DNA from: a virus
IMG/VR virus record: IMGVR_UViG_3300044630_001354
Span: 1 to 35,257 of that record
DNA: 35,257 bases
Reading direction: 5' to 3' (one strand)
In this document: piece by piece, positions 7,563-13,991 of the stretch
How the letters are laid out: each line of letters opens with the position of its first letter
How positions within the stretch are numbered: the stretch's first letter is position 1
Notes under the pieces: generated by a model
Told to the model about the DNA's origin: nothing
The model's input: only the letters and a program-made list of their open reading frames with translations
Database searches by the model: none
Position numbers and translations under genes: made by a program

Positions 7563-7703
7563 ATGGAAGTAAATACACAGGCAATCATTGAAGACTTATT
7601 AGAACAGAATAAGCAACTCACATTGCAATTATCAATTGCTAGAGCAATAGTTAGTCAGCTTCAGGCGCAGGACCAGGCGCAGGGCGAGAAGACCGAGTCT
7701 TAG
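7563..7703 (+). CDS. Small coiled-coil protein, paralogue C
   Basis: The 46-aa product, MEVNTQAIIEDLLEQNKQLT at its start, is clearly homologous to the products at 3211 and 3410. The helix (residues 5-38) is followed by a Gln-rich tail (QLQAQDQAQGEKTES). It follows a GT-B glycosyltransferase as paralogue A does. It is the last plus-strand gene and its final 53 nt overlap, tail to tail, the end of the minus-strand WhiB gene. Probably leaderless. Function unknown. Confidence 0.7.
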   Translation: MEVNTQAIIEDLLEQNKQLTLQLSIARAIVSQLQAQDQAQGEKTES

Positions 7704-8160
7704 TCTTCTTTGCTAGTTTACTAGCGTGATATGCGTTTACCGCATTAGCACTGGTTCTACTTTTCCATTCAAATTCACATTCTTCACAGATAACTACTTT
7801 CATAGTAGTCCACCTTCCGCCATCAGGCGCGTCTCTAACTTCTACACTTAGTTTACTTGGCCTTGCGCCGCAGTATGGGCAGTTTGGGAACCGCTGTCTT
7901 CTAATCTCCTGCCCAGTGTGAGACACCGATAAAGCACGGCGAATTTCAGTTTCATCTTTTCCACCCCACACTCCCCATATTTGCTTATTGTCGAGCGCCC
8001 ACTTAAGACATGTTTTTCTTACTGGGCAACTAAAGCAAAGATTCTTTACTTCGTATTTTTCACTCAGTACATTAGAAAAGAAAAACGGCTTTAAGCGTTT
8101 GTTAGCAGGTTTTCTGCACTCAGCATCGTCGTGCCAGGATAGATCGCCGAACTTAGACAC
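7651..8160 (-). CDS. WhiB-family regulator with C-terminal zinc ribbon
   Basis: The 169-aa product has all four Fe-S cysteines of WhiB proteins (C15, C42, C45, C51) and the GVWGG turn (63-67), followed by a basic segment. WhiB proteins are nitric-oxide and redox-sensitive regulators that bind the host primary sigma factor. Unusually, residues 94-128 add CPYC...CEEC (C94, C97, C125, C128), a zinc ribbon, making the protein longer than the usual 80-130 residues. A Lys/Ala/Pro-rich tail follows. The start is GTG 8160, overlapping the upstream gene by 8 nt; no ATG precedes the first cysteine. It probably redirects host transcription during infection. Confidence 0.88.
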   Translation of the reverse strand: MSKFGDLSWHDDAECRKPANKRLKPFFFSNVLSEKYEVKNLCFSCPVRKTCLKWALDNKQIWGVWGGKDETEIRRALSVSHTGQEIRRQRFPNCPYCGARPSKLSVEVRDAPDGGRWTTMKVVICEECEFEWKSRTSANAVNAYHASKLAKKTKTRSSRPAPGPAPEAD

Positions 8161-8491
8161 TGAAATCGACCCAGGTTACTTCCAAAACCTCGTCTACTTC
8201 GTCACCTTCTCGCGTCTCTCCAAGCTCGTCACAGACTGCATAGTCGATGTCGCCATCTACGACACCGGCAAATCCGTGAGTTACTCGTGCTTTTTCAACA
8301 AATCTAAAACCATCGCCAAGCGTATCAGCAGAACCGTCTCTTTGCAATGCAGAAGCCAGGGCTCTGCCGACAATTTCGTGCTCAATATCGACGTGTCCTA
8401 CAGTGAAAAAGACTGGATCAAAAGATTCAGAACTAAATCCTTTTCCAGTCCATTCAGACCACAGGCACTCTCCAGTTCTTAGGTCTCGCAT
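8153..8491 (-). CDS. Hypothetical 112-aa acidic protein
   Basis: The ORF begins at ATG 8491 and ends 8 nt inside the WhiB start, so the two are co-translated. The product is acidic, especially the C-terminal third (DELGETREGDEVDEVLEV). No motif is recognised. A long open frame also exists on the opposite strand here, but promoter-like sequence upstream and the operon overlap favour the minus strand. It may act with WhiB; this is context only. Confidence 0.6.
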   Translation of the reverse strand: MRDLRTGECLWSEWTGKGFSSESFDPVFFTVGHVDIEHEIVGRALASALQRDGSADTLGDGFRFVEKARVTHGFAGVVDGDIDYAVCDELGETREGDEVDEVLEVTWVDFSV

Positions 8492-8497
8492 GCTATG

Positions 8498-8527
8498 TCA
8501 ATAATACACTGTGTAGGTAGCTCTCAA
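8498..8527 (-). promoter_or_regulatory. Promoter-like TTGAGA/TATTAT before the WhiB operon
   Basis: Read on the minus strand, TTGAGA is followed by about 15 nt and TATTAT, ending near 8501, 9 nt before ATG 8491. This is a short but plausible sigma-70-type pair. Nearby (8530-8605) GAGTGC occurs twice and GGCACT once in a 120-base gap, giving a GCACT-TATG-AGTGC hairpin that could be an operator. Confidence 0.35.
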
Positions 8528-8611
8528 GGCACTTATGAGTGCTTATTGCCAAGTTTATATCTATCACTTTGTATAGTCGTGGAGCGGCTCTGAGTGCCTC
8601 TCACTGGGTTT

Positions 8612-9124
8612 CTATACGGCAGTTACATACCCGTCTTGGTGCGGCCACAGATAAGTGTACGTCGGAGGCGCAGATCCAGTGTCTTCGGCCCAGCCAAATT
8701 TAGTATACCAATCGTAGTTTTTGCACAATAAGGCTGTTCTGTGCGTAGAGCACAGATCTGAGAAATACTGAGCGTCTTGCATCCACGAAGGCAAAACAAG
8801 CTCATGTGAGATACGACCTAGCTCTAATGCTTTATCGTATGTGCGGTACGTCTTTTCGAGCAAGGTAGACTTATAGCCACGAGATCGCCATTCAAAATAG
8901 GTAGCAGATATGTAGGACACAAGCAAAGTTTCATGGCCTCGCCACATTCTGGCTACAGGGTGGTTTGACCAGCCTTTTGGCTTACGATCATTGCCGTCCG
9001 GGTCGAGCTCGCACACTGTAAGAAGACACTGCCATGCTTCTAAAGTTTGCTTATGAAGACGCTTGCTGTCTAAGTGAGCCGCTGTCAACTCAAATGACTG
9101 AGTGTTGGTTAAAAATGATTGCAT
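8612..9124 (-). CDS. Pyrimidine dimer DNA glycosylase-like (MSMEG_6728-type)
   Basis: The 170-aa product matches the pattern of the actinobacterial MSMEG_6728 family: MQSFL at the start, then LDSKRLHKQTLEAWQCL (about 18-34) and GWSNHPVARMWRGHETLLVSY (about 51-71). That family is annotated as related to T4 endonuclease V pyrimidine dimer glycosylases, which cut the glycosyl bond at UV-induced dimers. The second half (YLWPHQDGY near the end) is less conserved. A UV-repair role suits a phage of sunlit water, but assignment is by remembered similarity. It has its own extended -10 promoter and is monocistronic or leads into the WhiB operon. Confidence 0.6.
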   Translation of the reverse strand: MQSFLTNTQSFELTAAHLDSKRLHKQTLEAWQCLLTVCELDPDGNDRKPKGWSNHPVARMWRGHETLLVSYISATYFEWRSRGYKSTLLEKTYRTYDKALELGRISHELVLPSWMQDAQYFSDLCSTHRTALLCKNYDWYTKFGWAEDTGSAPPTYTYLWPHQDGYVTAV

Positions 9125-9149
9125 ATGTAGTCCGTTTGTCGTTTGACAT

Positions 9150-9158
9150 CATTATATC
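9150..9158 (-). promoter_or_regulatory. Extended -10 promoter TGATATAAT
   Basis: On the minus strand TGATATAAT lies 25 nt before ATG 9124 within a 61-nt intergenic gap. No good -35 is visible at 17 nt, consistent with an extended -10 promoter. Confidence 0.55.
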
Positions 9159-9185
9159 AAACAATAATGCAACTACTGTAATCAA

Positions 9186-10433
9186 TCACTTTTTGTCTGC
9201 GTACCAGCCCTTGCGAACAACTTGACGACTGAAACCTTTGTCAGTATTTACAAGCCATTCACGGTCGCCAATAAGCTCTCCTTGCGGGCCACTAGGCTCG
9301 CCATTGAGGGCAGCGACAGCTGCGTCACCAATCCATTTTGCTGCCTGAGCAGCAACTGCCTTACCCCAAGTAGCTGACAGTGCCGAATAGCCTTTAGCTT
9401 CAACAAACTCCCAGCTATCTGGCAGCCCCTGAATACGAGCAGCTTCTCTGTGAGTAATTAAACGCGGCTGCGTTGGGTGAATAACATGATCCAATGCGCC
9501 ACCAGTAAGAACATGGCACCAAGAATTTGCAGACCATCGCCCAGGCATTGAGAAACCCATGTAATAGTCTTTCTCAAGAATCTTTTCTTGAAGTGACAAC
9601 CAGTTTTGCGGAAAGTTTCCGCCGTTCTTGTCTACAGCCGCACGAAGAGCTTTATTTATTGGTGTCTGTTGAGGCCAACCGTCAGCTCCAAGAATGTCAA
9701 AAATTTCTTTAATTCTTGTAGCGCCCATAGTCTGTTTTGCCATATGACCATTTACAACTCCACTTTGATTGCGAAGATCTTTAACGTACTTCGAACCTTT
9801 ACCGCTGTATTTTTGGGACTCCCATTGAATAGCGCAATGCTCAAGGTCGCCAATGACATCCATCATTGTTGGCATTTCTGCTGGTGCAATTGCCTCGGCT
9901 CCGAATGGCATACCTTGCTCTACTGCAGTCCAGAAATACCGAGAACGATATGAAAATCCACCAACCTGTAGGTTGTTCATTTTCACATGATAAAGATCAT
10001 ATTTTTTTCCAGATAATGTCTCAAGCATGTCACGATATTTAACCATCGTTTCTCTGCCTTGAGTATACGCTTGCTGCACGCATTCAAATACAACCATTTT
10101 TGGCTTTACCTTAGCCGCATATCGCATGAACGCACGAGTATGCTCGTGAGCAGCAGCGTCTGGCCCTCTATTTGCAGGCCCTGACCACACAGACCAGCCT
10201 GAGCACGGTGGGCAGCCCATAACAACGTCAGCCTCTAATACTGGCCAATCTTCTTCATCATTTGAAAAAAATGCAGACCAGCTATTGCCAAGATGATGTC
10301 TATTTAGCTCAGCAACTGGATTGCCAAAATTCAATGTCCCTGTACGTAGAGTCATTTCCATTCCTGCGTTTACAAAGCCATAGCTCATAAACCCAGCAAG
10401 TCCGTTACAATCAATAAATGTCGGTTTTGACAT
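9186..10433 (-). CDS. DNA (cytosine-5) methyltransferase
   Basis: The 415-aa product carries the C5-methyltransferase motifs in order: a variant motif I (FIDCNGLAGFMSYGF, 6-20) for S-adenosylmethionine binding, motif IV GCPPCSGWS with nucleophile C77, motif VI as FECVQQ (E117; the usual ENV reads ECV), motif VIII FSYRSRYF, a target-recognition region of about 150 residues, then the C-terminal HREAARIQGLPDSWEF and ATWGKAVAAQAA (motifs IX-X). It should be catalytically active. No restriction enzyme adjoins it, so it is an orphan phage enzyme, perhaps protecting against host restriction. Its own promoter (10469-10477) separates it from the glucosyltransferase-like operon. Confidence 0.9.
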   Translation of the reverse strand: MSKPTFIDCNGLAGFMSYGFVNAGMEMTLRTGTLNFGNPVAELNRHHLGNSWSAFFSNDEEDWPVLEADVVMGCPPCSGWSVWSGPANRGPDAAAHEHTRAFMRYAAKVKPKMVVFECVQQAYTQGRETMVKYRDMLETLSGKKYDLYHVKMNNLQVGGFSYRSRYFWTAVEQGMPFGAEAIAPAEMPTMMDVIGDLEHCAIQWESQKYSGKGSKYVKDLRNQSGVVNGHMAKQTMGATRIKEIFDILGADGWPQQTPINKALRAAVDKNGGNFPQNWLSLQEKILEKDYYMGFSMPGRWSANSWCHVLTGGALDHVIHPTQPRLITHREAARIQGLPDSWEFVEAKGYSALSATWGKAVAAQAAKWIGDAAVAALNGEPSGPQGELIGDREWLVNTDKGFSRQVVRKGWYADKK

Positions 10434-10468
10434 TGCTTATACCTACCTTGTCAGTTTAGCAGATTTAC

Positions 10469-10477
10469 ACTGTATCA
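10469..10477 (-). promoter_or_regulatory. Extended -10 promoter TGATACAGT
   Basis: On the minus strand TGATACAGT overlaps the end of the upstream gene and lies 35 nt before the methyltransferase ATG (10433). It matches the recurrent TGATAYART word of this phage. Confidence 0.5.
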
Positions 10478-10780
10478 TGCTATTGATGAAGTCCCGTGTA
10501 ATTTTTCACCAACTTCATAGCCGCATGCCGCGTATCCCGCAATATCTGTCCACGTGTCGTCTTGGAAGCCGTTTTTATTTGCGTATCTGGCTACCTTGAG
10601 ACCGACCATCATCATCGCAACGTCTTCTTGGTTTATCTCAATTCCAAGAATTACTGACCATATCTTTGCTATGCGCAGAAAGTTATCTTCAGGTTTGCCG
10701 TATTGAACGTCTCTATCGCCAGAGATGATTCGCGCTGCTTCTACAAGACAGGCATCTCTGCCTTTCATTTTACTTGCCAT
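10475..10780 (-). CDS. DUF6378-like phage protein, 101 aa
   Basis: I chose ATG 10780 (MASKMKGRD), overlapping the previous gene by 11 nt; an extension to 10825 is possible but runs deep into the upstream gene. The signature YGKPEDNFLRIAKIWSVIL and EDVAMMMVGLKVARYA, then DTWTDIAGYAACGYEVGEK, is the pattern of the small helical DUF6378 proteins common in phages. Their function is unknown; association with nucleotide metabolism genes is frequent and holds here. Helical throughout, soluble. Confidence 0.7.
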   Translation of the reverse strand: MASKMKGRDACLVEAARIISGDRDVQYGKPEDNFLRIAKIWSVILGIEINQEDVAMMMVGLKVARYANKNGFQDDTWTDIAGYAACGYEVGEKLHGTSSIA

Positions 10781-10985
10781 CTTCTTCAATCTTTGTTCGC
10801 ACAAAAACAGTGGCATTGTACACATAGTCTTTATTGACAGTGGTTTCTTGCTCGATGTCTATTTCTGCGCCTGCTGGCAGTTCAGCAGAACTATCGCCGC
10901 TAAACTTTCTCCACGAGTCCCTAGCGCTTATGATTACTCCATCTAAAGTGTATGCACTTACTTTTAGCTTTACTGCTACTCTCAT
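10770..10985 (-). CDS. Hypothetical 71-aa protein
   Basis: ATG 10985 overlaps the preceding stop by 1 nt (TAATG). The product begins with a beta-hairpin-like stretch (VAVKLKVSAYTLDGVIISARDSWRKF) and ends in charged residues; alternating hydrophobics suggest an all-beta fold. No cysteines or membrane segments. I do not recognise it. Tight coupling on both sides makes it a real operon member. Confidence 0.65.
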   Translation of the reverse strand: MRVAVKLKVSAYTLDGVIISARDSWRKFSGDSSAELPAGAEIDIEQETTVNKDYVYNATVFVRTKIEEDGK

Positions 10986-11212
10986 TACTGAACTTTCTTT
11001 TCTAATATATTTGGCGAATAAAATGTGCGCTTTAAGATTGGCGCTTTATCGTCAATTGACTTCACAATAAAGTCTCCGCTTTTTATTTCAAGAACTTCAC
11101 AAATTCTCCCATTATGCGAAAGACCGAGCTTATGAGAAAACGCATCGTCCTTTACCTTGACTACGTCGCCAGCCTTCGTGTTTTGCGCGTGTGCTTGAAT
11201 CCACTCTGTCAT
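10985..11212 (-). CDS. Hypothetical 75-aa SH3-like protein
   Basis: ATG 11212 is preferred: GGAGG sits just upstream (minus strand GCGGAGGCCGTAATG) and it overlaps the previous stop as TAATG; the longer frame from 11248 lacks such a site. Residues 10-60 (AGDVVKVKDDAFSHKLGLSH, GRICEVLEIKSGDFIVKSID) look like a small SH3/KOW-type beta-barrel with a GDxVKVKDD start. Function unknown. Confidence 0.65.
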   Translation of the reverse strand: MTEWIQAHAQNTKAGDVVKVKDDAFSHKLGLSHNGRICEVLEIKSGDFIVKSIDDKAPILKRTFYSPNILEKKVQ

Positions 11213-11679
11213 TACGGCCTCCGCGCTGGGCACGCCACGGTAGAGCATGATGTAACATCGTAGTCATCAAGCGCACGGGCACACATTGCACATTTCATAC
11301 CAGCATCTAAAACTCTGTAGCCATTCTTCTGGCGATCAGCGTTCTTCTGCATTTTCTTGAGATATTCTTCATCAAGCTCTTTGTCCGTAGCTCCGGCAGC
11401 ACAAAGAATGTTTGCGACAAAGTGAAGAACATCAACGCATTCTTTGACAATTTCCTTCCGATCAGCGTACGGCTCGTCATGTTGCCAAGGCTTCCAAGAA
11501 ATAGCTTTACGAACTTCAGCTAATTCGTCATCAATGGCAAGCATATTCCAGCGAATATACTCAATTAGTGTATTGAGGTCTTCTGGTTCATTGCCGTGAA
11601 ATTTAGAATAGTCTGCATTGTAAACATCTATTTGCAGTTGCTTGGTTTTTTCAAGCCATTTATTAAATAATACTGACAT
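11212..11679 (-). CDS. All-alpha NTP pyrophosphatase (dUTPase/dCTPase-like)
   Basis: The 155-aa product has the metal-binding signature of the MazG/dimeric dUTPase superfamily: DDELAEVRKA (E52, E55), then EIVKECVDVLHFVANIL (E80, D83), with the WKPW and KNADRQKNGY segments typical of phage dUTPase_2-type enzymes. These cleave dNTP to dNMP plus pyrophosphate. T4 gp56, which destroys dCTP and dUTP so that hydroxymethyl-dCTP is used instead, belongs to the same broad superfamily. A C-terminal Cys set (C120, C123, C135, C140) adds a zinc-knuckle tail. AAGGA precedes ATG 11679, and the gene overlaps the upstream glycosyltransferase by 17 nt. Substrate (dUTP or dCTP) cannot be told from sequence. 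Confidence 0.75.
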   Translation of the reverse strand: MSVLFNKWLEKTKQLQIDVYNADYSKFHGNEPEDLNTLIEYIRWNMLAIDDELAEVRKAISWKPWQHDEPYADRKEIVKECVDVLHFVANILCAAGATDKELDEEYLKKMQKNADRQKNGYRVLDAGMKCAMCARALDDYDVTSCSTVACPARRP

Positions 11680-12694
11680 TTTGTATCCTTAGGGTTGTTT
11701 CTAACTTGTGTCTTACTGTATCCCGCGACGGTATTGCCGCGATGAACTCTTCTTTTTGTGTGACCGATAGCTCATACATATCAATGTACGACATTTCTTC
11801 AATACCTGCCGCAAGATGTGACCACGCAGAACCTATAGTAGAAGTTGTACGCCACTCACTGGCAATAGGCGTAGCCGCATTTAATGACTGAACCCATCGA
11901 TGATTCCACCAAACAAGCCCGTCGTTCGATGGGCTAAGCAAAGATCCGATAGATTTCCCTATGAAATTAAAGACATCGAAATCATTCGCGCTTCTTTTAT
12001 GCTTCATCGGCGAGCACGGCAGACTTAGAGAAGACATCGTAGATTTAGACCACTTTGTAGTGTCAGTATCTACGGACCAGCGTCGTATCTTATCTCTAGG
12101 TATTTTAGCAGAACCTTCAGCTATGTAGTGCGAGTCTACGCAAATATCTACTAGTGAGTCGTTTGCGCCTTTCGGCAGCTTTTCTTCTATTTTCTTATTG
12201 ACAAGCCATGGCATGTGCGGGTAAATAGTAGTCGGCCATACACTATTTGCTAAAAACGTAGTGCCGCCAATGACAGATGCTCTTGCTTTATCGTTAAGTA
12301 TGACGTGCTCGTATTGCTTTCGCATAGCGTTAAACGGCGTAAACAGTTTACCACTTTCTTTTTCTACTGCACGAAGATTTGCAGATATTTTAGAAGGCTC
12401 GGGAGCGTCAATAAGTAAGGTAAGTCTCTCGTCATTTTGAAGCAGATTGATCATGCTTAAAACTCCGTATGCTTTATTGGCAGTAATGCTTAACACGGGC
12501 GCAATTCCTAGCACAATAGAGTCGTATTTTTCAAGATCGTCTGCCGTGAGTAGCACTGACGGGTTTAGCCAGTCTACAGTATGACCGTATTCTTCAAGAA
12601 TAGAAGAAATGGCGCCTGTGAACGAAACAGATTTGCAATTAAGACGTTTTGAAGACTGCGGCGAAGTCATTCCTGTAACGAGTACATTTGCCAC
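11663..12694 (-). CDS. BGT-like GT-B glycosyltransferase, second copy
   Basis: The 343-aa product starts at GTG 12694, overlapping the upstream stop by 1 nt. It is a diverged paralogue of the preceding gene: MANVLVTGMTSPQ against MKILMTGFTALQI, EEYGHTVDW against EECGHHVDW, YDSIVLGIAPVLSI against YDVIWVNLAPLNSL, and WWNHRWVQSLNAATP against WWRSRFMYAAKIGSI. The layout (N-terminal Rossmann half with an Asp after a core strand, LLIDAPEP; C-terminal donor half with WW-x2-R) follows the T4 beta-glucosyltransferase plan. No E-x7-E motif of GT4 enzymes is present. Probable role: sugar transfer to a modified base in phage DNA, inferred. Confidence 0.6.
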   Translation of the reverse strand: MANVLVTGMTSPQSSKRLNCKSVSFTGAISSILEEYGHTVDWLNPSVLLTADDLEKYDSIVLGIAPVLSITANKAYGVLSMINLLQNDERLTLLIDAPEPSKISANLRAVEKESGKLFTPFNAMRKQYEHVILNDKARASVIGGTTFLANSVWPTTIYPHMPWLVNKKIEEKLPKGANDSLVDICVDSHYIAEGSAKIPRDKIRRWSVDTDTTKWSKSTMSSLSLPCSPMKHKRSANDFDVFNFIGKSIGSLLSPSNDGLVWWNHRWVQSLNAATPIASEWRTTSTIGSAWSHLAAGIEEMSYIDMYELSVTQKEEFIAAIPSRDTVRHKLETTLRIQNVSII

Positions 12695-13896
12695 TATCTT
12701 GTGCCGTCTGGGTTGATCTTCAGTCCTTTATCTTCAACAAGCGCGCGATTTACAATACGATTACAATGTTCAACAAATGCGCTATACGGTGGCATGTGAG
12801 GACGAAGAGCGTCGCCTTGCGCCTTAGCAGCTTCTGCCAATCCTGCATCGCTCATTGCTTCTACTTCTTTAATCGTGAGCTTGTATGGCCTGCCTAACGG
12901 ATTACCTTCGCCTTTGTCTGTAACAAGAATAGAACCAATCTTAGCGGCATACATAAACCGACTCCGCCACCACCCAGAGCCTGCGTGAGGGTACGGAGGC
13001 GAAAGAATACCCCAGTAATCATTATAGAAAGAAAGAACGTCTGCCTCGCTGTCAAGACGCTGTCCGCCAAACTTCTTAATTAGTTTGCGGCTGCCAATGA
13101 TTTCAACTGGCCATTCTGGCTTCTTGCGCTCAAGCCAAGTATCGTGCGGCATTAGCGCGCCTAGAACCCACTTACGTTCCTTAAGACCCGTGTCCTTAGG
13201 TTCTGATGTAGCAAGAATGTCGTAAATTGTTGGACTAGGATCAAGTGCTTCAATCCCATTCATTTCAGCAGGCATACGCTTTCTTACAAGAGAACGATCA
13301 CCGAATGAATACATTGGGCACGCAGGGACTAAACCGTATGACCATCGCTCAGCAAGCATCGCCGCCGCGATAGCAACAAGTTGACCTTCGTGTTGCTTTA
13401 TGTTTTCATCTGTGTCATTAAAAAAGTATCTGCCAACTGCGCATTTAGCAGCAGCATCTGGGTCTGCATCTCGGATACGAGCAAGTGTAACTTGCGCATC
13501 TTCATAACTATAGTAAGTCGCTGGCTCATCTCCACGAGGGCCACTTAGCAAATACTTGTACAGAAGCTCTGGGTGATTTTTCAACGCGCGGCACGCATTG
13601 AAAACTGAACTAAACTGCCAGTCATCAAAAAAGCCAACAGCGGGTATTCCCGAAGAGAGAGCATACAGTGCGCCCATTGCGCCTTGTCTGCCATTGAGCG
13701 AGTTAAGTGGCGCAAGATTTACCCAGATAACATCGTACATAGATAGATCTTCACCTGGAGTAACTCGTCTCCAGTCGACGTGGTGACCGCATTCTTCGAG
13801 TGCTTTAACAATCGATGCGGGTACGTCAATTTTTTGAATAGTGCGTCGTTCAGTGTTAATCTGAAGCGCAGTAAAGCCTGTCATTAGAATTTTCAT
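12694..13896 (-). CDS. BGT-like GT-B glycosyltransferase, first copy
   Basis: The 400-aa product resembles T4 beta-glucosyltransferase in plan: N-terminal MKILMTGF strand, a helix with VKALEECGHHVDW (30-42), a strand YDVIWVNLAPLN (54-65), and GFFDDWQFS (D91/D92) where the T4 enzyme has its catalytic Asp100 in a TDIR segment. Asp spacing from the YD strand is 37 residues here and about 40 in T4, as I recall it. The C-terminal half has GSGWWRSRFMYAAKIGSILVTD, comparable to the T4 donor-site strand and Arg. T4 BGT adds glucose to hydroxymethylcytosine in DNA. It stands first in an operon with a paralogue and a dCTPase/dUTPase-like enzyme. Similarity is by pattern, not search. Confidence 0.6.
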   Translation of the reverse strand: MKILMTGFTALQINTERRTIQKIDVPASIVKALEECGHHVDWRRVTPGEDLSMYDVIWVNLAPLNSLNGRQGAMGALYALSSGIPAVGFFDDWQFSSVFNACRALKNHPELLYKYLLSGPRGDEPATYYSYEDAQVTLARIRDADPDAAAKCAVGRYFFNDTDENIKQHEGQLVAIAAAMLAERWSYGLVPACPMYSFGDRSLVRKRMPAEMNGIEALDPSPTIYDILATSEPKDTGLKERKWVLGALMPHDTWLERKKPEWPVEIIGSRKLIKKFGGQRLDSEADVLSFYNDYWGILSPPYPHAGSGWWRSRFMYAAKIGSILVTDKGEGNPLGRPYKLTIKEVEAMSDAGLAEAAKAQGDALRPHMPPYSAFVEHCNRIVNRALVEDKGLKINPDGTR

Positions 13897-13920
13897 AAAA
13901 CCTGTCTTTGTAGTATGCTG

Positions 13921-13962
13921 GCGTGCCAGAACTGTATCTTAAGGAAAACAATTCTGACACGC
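13921..13962. other. Intergenic 14-bp stem-loop with T11 tract nearby
   Basis: GCGTGCCAGAACTG (13921-13934) pairs with CAATTCTGACACGC (13949-13962) around a 14-nt loop; 12 of 14 are Watson-Crick pairs, and the other two are G-U wobbles in the minus-strand RNA. On the plus strand a T11 tract begins 9 nt later (13972-13982). The loop, read on the minus strand, contains AGATACAGT, like the -10 at 10469. It lies between the SSB-like gene and the glucosyltransferase-like operon, so attenuation or a promoter inside the loop is possible. Confidence 0.6.
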
Positions 13963-13991
13963 TCAACAACATTTTTTTTTTTCTTTCTTAT

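Noticed and set aside
7988-8482. 164-aa plus-strand ORF opposite the WhiB operon
   Set aside because: It is the complement of WhiB and the 112-aa gene, has no ribosome site, and WhiB motifs are unambiguous on the other strand.
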